From an uncultured Verrucomicrobiota bacterium (GTDB taxonomy: Bacteria > Verrucomicrobiota > Verrucomicrobiia > Limisphaerales > UBA1096), in contig CAJWPV010000087.1 of NCBI GenBank assembly GCA_913045395.1, positions 1 to 6,537 on the forward strand: a stretch of 6,537 nt of DNA, written 5' to 3'. Position numbers and translations under genes: made by a program. Every line of letters starts with the position of its first letter. The first letter of the stretch is position 1. The notes beneath the pieces were generated by a model. It searched no databases. It was not told where the DNA came from and saw only the letters and a list, made by a program, of their open reading frames with translations. Of the stretch, positions 1-5,964 are shown piece after piece.

Positions 1-1269
1 GTCCTGCTGCTCGCCGGCAAGGGCCACAACGGCGATGATGTGCGCGCCATGGCCGAACATCTGCCGGAGCGCGAGGTCAGTCTGCTCAGCGTCACCGACC
101 CGGCCAAGACGCGCCAAAAACTACCGCTGGATCTCGACCCCGCCCCGGCGCTCGTTGTCGATGGCCTGTTTGGTATCGGGCTCAACCGGCCGCTCGACGC
201 GGACTGGATGCATGTCATTGCGCAGGTCAACGCCAAGCGGCTGCTCGTGCTCTCGGTGGACGTACCCTCCGGCGTGGACGCGACCACCGGCGAGGTGCAG
301 GGCGCGGCGATTCGCGCCAAGGAAACGCTGACACTCGGCGCGGCCAAGCTTGGCCTTCTCCGGCCAAGCGCCTCGGAGTTCGTCGGCCGGTTGCGAGTGG
401 CACCGGACATCGGCCTGGTGCCATGTCGTGAAACCAGCGACCTGCTGCTTGGCCAAGCGCAGGATTTCAACCGCTTCCCCCCTGCTCGACCGCTCGACGG
501 GCACAAGGGCACGTTTGGCCACTTGGGCATTGTGGCTGGCAGCATGGGTTACCACGGCGCGGCGGTGCTGGCAGCGCGCGGCGCTTCCCGCGCCCAGCCC
601 GGCCTGATCACGCTGATGACGCCGTTGATGGTTCTTGGGTTGGTAGCGTCACAGCTGCAGAGCGTGATGGTGCGGCCGCTTGTGCCGGGCGAGATCACGT
701 TCAAGTCGATCACCGGCCTGCTAATCGGGCCTGGCCTGGCGGCCGATGATCTGCCGACTGATCTGAAGGAAACCACCGGCGAGATGTGGGTTGAGTCGTC
801 GGTGCCGATGGTGGTGGATGCCAGCGCGCTCGACTGGCTGCCATCGGGCGGACTGCCCGACAAGGCGATTCGCGTGATCACGCCTCACCCCGGCGAGGCG
901 GCCCGGCTACTCGGCTCGAGCGCGGATGCCGTGCAGGCTGACCGGGTCGAGGCATTGCGGGCGCTCTCGGCCAAATTCGGCGGCTGCTGGGTGGTGCTGA
1001 AAGGCCAACACACGCTGATCGGGCGACATGAAGGCGAAGTGTTCATAAATCCCAGCGGCAACCCTGGCCTTGGCCAAGGCGGCAGCGGCGACCTACTGGC
1101 CGGATACCTGGCCGGCCTGCTTGTCCAACCGCTGTTGCGCGAGGAGGTCGGCCAAACGATCCGCTATGCTGTCTGGCAGCACGGCGCAGCAGCAGACGAA
1201 CTGGCTGGCCAAACGCCAAACTGGGTGGTGGAGGACTTGGCCAAGCGGATTGGGGCAGTGCAGGCATAA
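1..1269 (+). CDS. nnr: Bifunctional NAD(P)HX epimerase / ADP-dependent NAD(P)HX dehydratase (5' end outside window)
   Basis: This enzyme repairs hydrated NADH and NADPH. The N-terminal (YjeF_N) domain epimerises R- and S-NAD(P)HX, and the C-terminal ribokinase-like domain dehydrates S-NAD(P)HX using ADP; it acts in the cytosol. The reading frame is open from base 1, so 422 residues are visible and roughly 70-90 are missing compared with the usual ~500. Numbering visible residues from base 1, the epimerase domain shows AGKGHNGDDV near residues 5-14 (family pattern GxGNNGGDG), DGLFGIGL from residue 54 and SVDVPSGVD from 85. The dehydratase domain shows HKGTFGH at 168, VVDASALDWL at 271, TPHPGE at 294, LKGQHT near 333 and NPGLGQGGSGD ending at Asp364, the expected catalytic Asp. 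The family consensus there is usually NPGMATGGTGD, so both the LGQ stretch and Ser for Thr are departures. The gene ends in TAA, 107 bases before the lipoprotein start. Family assignment is secure; kinetic competence of the epimerase half is inferred. Confidence 0.95.
   Translation, partial: VLLLAGKGHNGDDVRAMAEHLPEREVSLLSVTDPAKTRQKLPLDLDPAPALVVDGLFGIGLNRPLDADWMHVIAQVNAKRLLVLSVDVPSGVDATTGEVQGAAIRAKETLTLGAAKLGLLRPSASEFVGRLRVAPDIGLVPCRETSDLLLGQAQDFNRFPPARPLDGHKGTFGHLGIVAGSMGYHGAAVLAARGASRAQPGLITLMTPLMVLGLVASQLQSVMVRPLVPGEITFKSITGLLIGPGLAADDLPTDLKETTGEMWVESSVPMVVDASALDWLPSGGLPDKAIRVITPHPGEAARLLGSSADAVQADRVEALRALSAKFGGCWVVLKGQHTLIGRHEGEVFINPSGNPGLGQGGSGDLLAGYLAGLLVQPLLREEVGQTIRYAVWQHGAAADELAGQTPNWVVEDLAKRIGAVQA
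342..355. repeat. Related 14-base palindrome GGCCAAGCTTGGCC in nnr
   Basis: A perfect palindrome made of two inverted GGCCAAG half-words around AGCT. Another GGCCAAG follows at 362-368. It carries the same half-site as the TTGGCCAA copies but in the opposite arrangement. Confidence 0.6.
447..458. repeat. TTGGCCAA palindrome (GCTTGGCCAAGC), copy in nnr
   Basis: A perfect 12-base palindrome inside nnr, read as codons CTT GGC CAA GCG (Leu-Gly-Gln-Ala). Its core TTGGCCAA (449-456) is one of six copies in this window. Confidence 0.7.
1067..1080. repeat. TTGGCCAA palindrome (GCCTTGGCCAAGGC), copy in nnr active-site loop
   Basis: A perfect 14-base palindrome that encodes Leu-Gly-Gln directly in front of the GGSGD motif of the Nnr dehydratase domain. 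The core is 1070-1077. It lies in a conserved loop where the family usually has Met-Ala-Thr. Confidence 0.7.
1237..1244. repeat. TTGGCCAA palindrome, copy near the end of nnr
   Basis: The core octamer is read here in a different codon register, TTG GCC AAG (Leu-Ala-Lys), unlike the Leu-Gly-Gln copies elsewhere in nnr. Confidence 0.65.
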
Positions 1270-1293
1270 GCCCAAAAAGCCTTTTTGAATGCC
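1263..1293 (+). terminator. Possible weak hairpin at the end of nnr
   Basis: An inverted repeat CAAAAAG-C-CTTTTTG lies at 1273-1287, just past the nnr stop codon. It would fold as a six-pair A/U stem with a GCC loop. An outer GGCAT (1263-1267) can pair with ATGCC (1289-1293), enclosing the inner stem. No clean T-run follows (the next bases are TTTACG), so it is not a classic intrinsic terminator. It could mark the 3' end of the nnr transcript or be chance. Confidence 0.25.
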
Positions 1294-1376
1294 TTTACGA
1301 TCAAAAAAAATTGGCATACCCTCGCCTTTCGTTCTGCCGTGCAGTCCGAGTTGCCAGAGTTAATTTTAGCGCTCCA

Positions 1377-2468
1377 ATGAAACGTGATATTCACCAAACG
1401 AAAAGCATTCTCCTGATCGCCCTCGCTTCGGGGCTGATGTTACTGCCCGGTTGCTCCCAGCAGGACACCGAGCCGCAGGTCGAGAAGGCAGCCGAGCCGA
1501 AAGTCCAGTTGCCGGACGGAGCGGACAGTGTCGTCTTGATCCCGGTCAAGCTCTTGGAGGATGAAGATCCCAAGCTATTGTGGGAAATGCTTCCGCCCTC
1601 ATACCAAACGGACGTCACAAACCTGATCCATGACTTGGTAAACAACATGGACCAGCAGATTTGGGACAAGCTGTTTGAATTGCTGCAACAGGCCGGACTC
1701 CTTTTAAATGAAAAACAGGATCTGATCACTGCCATGATTGAGGAAAGTCTGGGTGGAACGGGTGCGTCACCGGAGGAGATGCAACAATCGCTCGAGATGA
1801 TGGGGAAGATGCTAAAAACACTGGTCGAGAGTGATCTGGGCAAACACGCAAAAGCCAAAAGCATGGACCCGGGCAAGTTTCTGGATGAAACCGGCAAGGC
1901 ACTATTCAAGTTAATTGCCGAAACCTCCAAGCTTGAAGAGGGCGATCCGTGGAACACGGACATCAAGGCCAAGCTAAAGGACATCAAGGTGGAGGTGATT
2001 TCTCAGGAGGGCGACACCGCCACAATCAGCGTGAGCGGCATGCCTGATCTACCCGACATCGATGAGTTAACCGCGCAATTGCCTGGTTTTGATGATTCAG
2101 AGGTGCCAGGGCTTTCCATGCTCAAGAACGGCGAGCAAGAGGTCGTCAAGGTCGAGGGTAAATGGATCCCAAAAGCAATGGCGGATGGCTGGAAGGAAAC
2201 CATAACTGGGGCCAGCGAAATGATTAATACCGACCTTAAGGATTTGCTCGGTCCGGAAGAGAAAAAACAGGTCATGAATATTATGAACGCCGTTCAGATG
2301 GGGATGACCGGTGCAACCAAGGCGAAAACCCAGGAAGAACTGCAAATGGCAATGATGCAGGCTGTGATGGGAGCTTTAATGTCTGCCGGCGGGGGTGAAG
2401 ACGGGGGTCTCTTCCAAGAAGGATTGGGATTGCCGGGGCTCGGCGACCAAGACGAGGAGAACAAATAA
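1377..2468 (+). CDS. Predicted lipoprotein of unknown function
   Basis: I do not recognise the family. The protein has 363 residues from the ATG at 1377. It opens with a basic stretch (MKRDIHQTK), a hydrophobic core at residues 10-23, and Leu-Pro-Gly-Cys with Cys26 as the likely lipidated residue. A short charged linker (27-50) follows, then a mostly helical region to about residue 195 with many Met, Leu, Glu and Lys. A beta-like part follows, with VEVISQEGDTATISVSG and later EVVKVEGKWIPKAM; this resembles the 'modified amount plus VxGKW' ending of NTF2-like or DUF4878-type lipoproteins, an inferred likeness only. A Met-rich helix and a Gly-rich acidic tail close the protein. The frame also opens at TTG 1311, but that start would put 22 residues before the signal peptide, so ATG 1377 is preferred. 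No Shine-Dalgarno is visible. The protein is probably tethered to a membrane, and its neighbour downstream is also exported. Confidence 0.8.
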   Translation: MKRDIHQTKSILLIALASGLMLLPGCSQQDTEPQVEKAAEPKVQLPDGADSVVLIPVKLLEDEDPKLLWEMLPPSYQTDVTNLIHDLVNNMDQQIWDKLFELLQQAGLLLNEKQDLITAMIEESLGGTGASPEEMQQSLEMMGKMLKTLVESDLGKHAKAKSMDPGKFLDETGKALFKLIAETSKLEEGDPWNTDIKAKLKDIKVEVISQEGDTATISVSGMPDLPDIDELTAQLPGFDDSEVPGLSMLKNGEQEVVKVEGKWIPKAMADGWKETITGASEMINTDLKDLLGPEEKKQVMNIMNAVQMGMTGATKAKTQEELQMAMMQAVMGALMSAGGGEDGGLFQEGLGLPGLGDQDEENK

Positions 2469-2514
2469 TCACCACTATTTAATTAATCAGTTTAACTAGA
2501 CAACACTAGGAACC
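2469..2514 (+). other. AT-rich spacer between the two exported-protein genes
   Basis: This 46-base spacer is markedly AT-rich, with a TTTAATTAAT stretch at about 2478-2487. That could act as a promoter -10 or UP-like region for the ankyrin gene, but no -35/-10 pair is convincing. AGGAA at 2508-2512 lies only two bases before the ATG, too close for a normal Shine-Dalgarno. The two genes could be co-transcribed or separately started. Confidence 0.3.
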
Positions 2515-4338
2515 ATGAACGAATCTAGAGTAATACTTTTGGCAGTGGCTATAGGGCTTTTTATTCCAAGTAGCTTCGCCCAACAGGAAGACAAACCAAT
2601 AAGTGAACAGATTCTCGGCACTTGGAAACATCAGACAGAACCAGCAGTATCCATCACATTCCAAGCCGGTGGAAAAGCTCGTGTGAGTTTCGGAGGAGGA
2701 CTAGTTGGTGTTGATTTAACTTGGAAATTGCTGGGAACAAACAAATTGTCAATGACAGTAAAAAATCCTGCCACAGGCCAAGTTGAAACCTCGGTTTCAA
2801 CTTTAGAGTTTGCCGGGGACACGGTGACGATAATTGAGGAAGGGGGCGAGAAAGAAGACATCTATAAAAGAACAACGGGTGAATCTCCTGATAGTTCTCT
2901 CTTCGAAGCAGCCGTAACGGGGAATCTTGAAGCAGTCAAACAACACATTGCCGCCGGGACGGATTTGAACCAGATAGACCCAAATCCCTTTGGTTCAAAA
3001 GGTAGTGCTCTACACGCAGCCGCAGCGTTTGGATATAATGAAGTGGCCGTAGCCCTAATCGAGGGTGGAGCCGATGTGAACCAGAAAGACAAGGAGGGGC
3101 AGACTCCCCTGCACATGGCGGCTTTGTTTTGTTATCCAAAAATCGCCCAAGCTTTGTTGAACAACGGCGCAGACAAGACTATCAAGGATAACGACGGCCA
3201 AACAGCTCTGGAAATGGTGGAATTCCCATGGGAAATAGTGAAGGGAATCTACGATTTACTTGACGGCATAGTATTTAAGCCCGCCGGCAAGCCGTTGGAT
3301 CACAATCGAATCCAGAAAACCAGGCCCCAGGTTGCTGCCATCATTCGTAAAGCTGCAATTAATCGTAATGCGGGAAGTGCCAAGGCACGTCAATTGGCCG
3401 AGGGCGAGATCAGCCTGACCAACGGCGACATTTTAAGTGGAGAAGTGGCGGATGTGGACCAGAACGGCATTGTCGTGCGGGTGAAGATCGGCGGCTTCTC
3501 GCGGCGGGCCAACTGGATGCAGTTGACCCAGGAAAGCCTCAAGAAAATCAAGCTCCTTGGCGAAACAGATCCCAAGCGATACGGGGTGCGGATTAATCGT
3601 CAATGGGTCAGCGCCGACCAATTCGCCGAGCCATTCATCGAGCCGGATGAATCTGAAATGGAGAAGAACCTCCTCCCCGGCCCGGTCAGGGGCCTTGTCG
3701 AGCCAGAAGTGCCTTCAATCGTGCAAGTCACCTCAAAGATGGCGGCCTACGGCAGCGGGGGTGGCATCGGCCTGCTGGTGGCCATCGCCATCGGGAGCAT
3801 GGTGGCCGGACTCGGCGTTGCGGCGTTCAGGGAATCCAACGCGCTGCTGGCAGCGGGCGTCTCGCTTGTTCTACCGATCGTTGGCCCGATTCTTTTCCTC
3901 GTGAAACCCAAGGTCGAATACGAGGACGACGACGAGGAGGAGGATGAATATGAATACGAGGAGGCCGAGGCCGCGGAAGGGGCCACCATGAGCGACACCG
4001 GCGGTGGAGCCGTGGCCGGAATGATGCCGGAGGCCAAGAAGATGAGCTTCGCTCAGGCGGGGCCAAAGCAGGCCGCGGCCAAGCCGCAAACCTGGACACG
4101 CGGCGACACGCGATTCGACCGGTCCTTTTTCCAGAACAATTTCCCGAACTATTTCAAGGTGGTGCTCGGAGCGGCAGAGCGCGAGATGGTACTGGCCCTG
4201 AAGACCGGCAAGCGCGAATACGTCGGCCAGCGTATCAAGCGCATCTCGGGGACAGACGTGCACATGGAGCTACTCAATGGCAAGGAGCAGAAAATCTCCT
4301 TTAGCGAAATTGGCACAGTTGATTTGCGTGCAAAATAG
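2515..4338 (+). CDS. Exported multidomain ankyrin-repeat protein with two membrane segments
   Basis: The 607-residue protein has no family name I can give, but its parts are readable. Residues 1-22 form a signal peptide ending SFA before QQ. Residues 30-117 are beta-rich and begin ILGTWK, resembling lipocalin-like domains. Residues ~127-238 are ankyrin repeats: a first helix pair (SLFEAAVTGNLEAVKQHI), then ALHAAAAFGYNEVAVALIEGGADVN and TPLHMAALFCYPKIAQALLNNGAD, ending with an incomplete DGQTALEM repeat. Residues 296-342 (ISLTNGDILSGEV...) look like a small SH3/Sm-like barrel. Membrane segments lie at about 417-438 and 443-463. An acidic stretch rich in Asp, Glu and Tyr spans 468-488. Residues 534-607 form a second compact domain with LALKTGKREYVGQRIKRISG. 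Ankyrin repeats usually bind proteins, so a scaffold role at the envelope is inferred. With the signal peptide cleaved, two membrane passes would place both ends on the outer side, and a barrel-type domain on either side of the hairpin. The ATG at 2515 directly precedes the signal peptide. GC content shifts sharply along the gene. Confidence 0.85.
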   Translation: MNESRVILLAVAIGLFIPSSFAQQEDKPISEQILGTWKHQTEPAVSITFQAGGKARVSFGGGLVGVDLTWKLLGTNKLSMTVKNPATGQVETSVSTLEFAGDTVTIIEEGGEKEDIYKRTTGESPDSSLFEAAVTGNLEAVKQHIAAGTDLNQIDPNPFGSKGSALHAAAAFGYNEVAVALIEGGADVNQKDKEGQTPLHMAALFCYPKIAQALLNNGADKTIKDNDGQTALEMVEFPWEIVKGIYDLLDGIVFKPAGKPLDHNRIQKTRPQVAAIIRKAAINRNAGSAKARQLAEGEISLTNGDILSGEVADVDQNGIVVRVKIGGFSRRANWMQLTQESLKKIKLLGETDPKRYGVRINRQWVSADQFAEPFIEPDESEMEKNLLPGPVRGLVEPEVPSIVQVTSKMAAYGSGGGIGLLVAIAIGSMVAGLGVAAFRESNALLAAGVSLVLPIVGPILFLVKPKVEYEDDDEEEDEYEYEEAEAAEGATMSDTGGGAVAGMMPEAKKMSFAQAGPKQAAAKPQTWTRGDTRFDRSFFQNNFPNYFKVVLGAAEREMVLALKTGKREYVGQRIKRISGTDVHMELLNGKEQKISFSEIGTVDLRAK

Positions 4339-4377
4339 AAATCCGGCCAAGCGCCGCCTGGCCATCCCGTCTTTCCT

Positions 4378-4965
4378 ATGAAACTTCGCACGATACTTTT
4401 GTTTGGTTCACCCGGCGCCGGCAAGGGCACGCAGGGGAACATCCTTGGCAGCATCCCCACCTATCTGCATGTCTCCAGCGGTGATCTCTTCCGCAATCTG
4501 CGGGTGCAGAACCCGCTTGGCCAAACCTTCCTCGACTACGCCGGCAAGGGGCAGCTTGTCCCCGACGAGCCCACCATTAAGCTCTGGCATGACGACATCG
4601 AGAACCGTATCCACAATGGAATCTTCAATCCCGAGACCGACACACTGCTGCTCGACGGGCTCCCCCGCAATGCCGCTCAGGCTCAGCTCCTCGACGACAC
4701 CCTCAATGTTGTCGGCGTACTGAATCTTTTCTGCAAGGATCTCGACATCATGGTCGAGCGGCTTCAGGCCCGGGCACTGCGCGAAAACCGGCTCGACGAC
4801 GCCAACCTCGACACCATTCGCAACCGGCTCGAGGTGTATGAGGCCGAGACCCGACCGGTGCTCGAGCATTACGGCGATGACCTCGTTCACACGATCGACT
4901 CCACCCAGACACCGGTGCGCGTCCTGCGCGATGTGCTCGCAGTGCTCGCCAATCTCGAGACTTAA
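4378..4965 (+). CDS. adk: Adenylate kinase, short form without zinc/LID insert
   Basis: Adenylate kinase interconverts ATP plus AMP with two ADP in the cytosol. The 195-residue protein shows the P-loop GSPGAGKGTQ at residues 10-19, the AMP-binding SSGDLFR at 33-39, DGLPRN at 93-98 (family DGFPR, with Arg97 the expected phosphate-contacting residue), and RALRENRLDD at 132-141, followed by the helix DTIRNRLEVYEAETRPVL. In long adenylate kinases a ~30-residue LID domain, often with four Cys, sits around position 125-160; here the chain passes straight from the R-A-L-R-E-N-R turn to DD, which is the short form. Related UMP/CMP kinases share this layout, so substrate preference is inferred. The ATG at 4378 is right at the first beta strand, so little could be upstream. 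The gap to the ankyrin gene is 39 bases and to fmt 15-27 bases, so adk and fmt are probably co-transcribed. No Shine-Dalgarno is seen. Confidence 0.9.
   Translation: MKLRTILLFGSPGAGKGTQGNILGSIPTYLHVSSGDLFRNLRVQNPLGQTFLDYAGKGQLVPDEPTIKLWHDDIENRIHNGIFNPETDTLLLDGLPRNAAQAQLLDDTLNVVGVLNLFCKDLDIMVERLQARALRENRLDDANLDTIRNRLEVYEAETRPVLEHYGDDLVHTIDSTQTPVRVLRDVLAVLANLET
4517..4524. repeat. TTGGCCAA palindrome, copy in adk
   Basis: The core octamer is read as CTT GGC CAA (Leu-Gly-Gln, residues 47-49 of adenylate kinase), in the segment between the SSGDLFR motif and the GKGQLVPDE motif. Confidence 0.65.
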
Positions 4966-4992
4966 CCCCGCCTCACCGCCGTGACCCAGCCG

Positions 4993-5916
4993 ATGCGTGT
5001 TGTTTTCATGGGAACAGCGGAATTCGCCTGCCCCAGCCTCGCCGCGCTCGATGAATCGCCCGGCATCGAAGTTGTCGGCGTCGTGACCCAGCCGGACCGG
5101 CCCAAGGGCCGCGAACTCATTCCCCACCCCCCCGCAGTCAAGCTCGAGGCCGAGTTGCGCAACCTCCCTGTCCACCAACCGGAACGGTTGCGCAGCGACA
5201 TTCAGTATCTCGAACAAATCGCGCCAGGCCTGATCATCGTCGCCGCCTACGGCCAGATTCTCCCACAGACCATCCTCGACCTTCCACCGCACGGCTGCCT
5301 CAATGTTCACGGCTCACTGCTTCCGGCTTACCGCGGCGCGGCGCCGATCCAGCGCGCCATCCTCGACGGCCAGGCCGAGACCGGCGTCACCATCATTCAG
5401 ATGGACGCCGGCCTCGACACCGGCGCGATGCTCAGCAAAGCCGCCACGCTGATCGAGACAAGCGACAACGCGCAGACGCTGCACGACCGCCTGGCCAAGC
5501 TCGGCGCCGAACTGCTGCTCAAGACGATCCCGGGGCACGTCTCCGGCGAATTCACGCCGGAGCCGCAAGATGACGCCCTCGCCACTCACGCTGAAAAAAT
5601 CACCCGCGAGATGGGCCGCATCGACTGGTCGCAACCGGCAACGCAACTATGGAACCAGGCGCGGGCGTTCACCCCCTGGCCCGGCGTGTTCACCCACCTA
5701 AACGGCAGGCTGCTCAAACTGCACGAGCTCGAGCCGGCTGAAGCCGATTGCCCCAGGCCGGGCGTCGTTGGCCAAGCGGATGCCGACGGCATCCTCGTCG
5801 GCTGCGGCGACGGGGCGCTCCGCATCATGCGACTCCAAAAAGAGGGAGCCAAGCGCCTGACTGCCGCCGAGTTCCTCGCCGGCAATCCACTGCCGGTTGG
5901 CACGCAAATGGGCTGA
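4993..5916 (+). CDS. fmt: Methionyl-tRNA formyltransferase
   Basis: Fmt formylates the methionine on initiator tRNA using 10-formyltetrahydrofolate, for translation initiation. From ATG 4993 the protein has 307 residues, close to the usual ~310-315. It begins MRVVFMGTAEFACPSL, the typical first strand and loop of the family. The catalytic block reads CLNVHGSLLPAYRGAAPIQ, with Asn104 and His106, and DTGAML gives Asp142; these match the E. coli Asn106, His108 and Asp144 triad. TGVTIIQMDAGLDTG follows the usual spacing. The C-terminal OB-fold tRNA-binding part starts near RAFTPWPGVFTHLNGRLLKL and ends with AAEFLAGNPLPVG, so the protein is complete. A GTG in frame at 4981 would add four residues (MTQP); ATG is chosen because the family normally starts at or just before MRxVFMGT, but neither start has a Shine-Dalgarno to decide. 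In many bacteria fmt sits beside def, which is not present here. Confidence 0.95.
   Translation: MRVVFMGTAEFACPSLAALDESPGIEVVGVVTQPDRPKGRELIPHPPAVKLEAELRNLPVHQPERLRSDIQYLEQIAPGLIIVAAYGQILPQTILDLPPHGCLNVHGSLLPAYRGAAPIQRAILDGQAETGVTIIQMDAGLDTGAMLSKAATLIETSDNAQTLHDRLAKLGAELLLKTIPGHVSGEFTPEPQDDALATHAEKITREMGRIDWSQPATQLWNQARAFTPWPGVFTHLNGRLLKLHELEPAEADCPRPGVVGQADADGILVGCGDGALRIMRLQKEGAKRLTAAEFLAGNPLPVGTQMG
5768..5775. repeat. TTGGCCAA palindrome, copy in fmt
   Basis: The core octamer is read as GTT GGC CAA (Val-Gly-Gln) in the C-terminal OB-fold of Fmt, in a loop that is variable in the family. Confidence 0.65.
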
Positions 5917-5919
5917 AAA

Positions 5920-5947
5920 AAAAGCCGCTTGGCCAAGCACAGCTTTT
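5920..5947. terminator. Hairpin between fmt and trpB built around GCTTGGCCAAGC
   Basis: Just after the fmt stop, AAAAGC (5920-5925) pairs with GCTTTT (5942-5947), enclosing the 12-base palindrome GCTTGGCCAAGC (5927-5938), which can fold as GCTT/AAGC with a GGCC loop. A run of eight A (5916-5923) flanks the left side, so on the - strand the hairpin ends in eight T, as intrinsic terminators do; on the + strand the 3' arm itself ends in TTTT. An alternative pairing, CCGCT (5925-5929) with AGCGG (5948-5952), excludes the first. Role as terminator of fmt is plausible but unproven. Confidence 0.35.
5927..5938. repeat. TTGGCCAA palindrome (GCTTGGCCAAGC), intergenic copy
   Basis: The same 12-base palindrome as at 447-458, here in the non-coding gap between fmt and trpB, inside a larger hairpin. 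Its presence outside coding sequence argues that the word is favoured as DNA, not as codons. Confidence 0.7.
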
Positions 5948-5964
5948 AGCGGAACATTGCCGGC

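Noticed and set aside
1351..1366. TTGCCA and TAATTT before the lipoprotein gene as a promoter
   Set aside because: The two boxes are only four bases apart, so they cannot form a -35/-10 pair.
1311..1376. Upstream TTG start for the lipoprotein gene
   Set aside because: It would add 22 residues ahead of a good lipoprotein signal peptide; ATG 1377 places the basic N-region correctly.
1391..1987. 198-codon open frame on the - strand over the lipoprotein gene
   Set aside because: Ser- and Cys-rich shadow of a + strand gene with a clear lipoprotein signal; no domain seen.
3916..3978. GA-rich stretch encoding the acidic linker as a DNA repeat
   Set aside because: It is explained by Asp, Glu and Tyr codons in frame and shows no regular repeat unit.
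4345..4363. GGCCA/TGGCC inverted repeat between the ankyrin gene and adk as a terminator
   Set aside because: Only a five-pair stem with a nine-base loop and no clean T-run; it more likely reflects the frequent GGCCA word.
4408..5310. 300-codon open frame on the - strand over adk and fmt
   Set aside because: It lies antisense to two unmistakable genes and spans their junction; long antisense frames are expected in GC-rich coding DNA, and its translation shows no recognisable motif.
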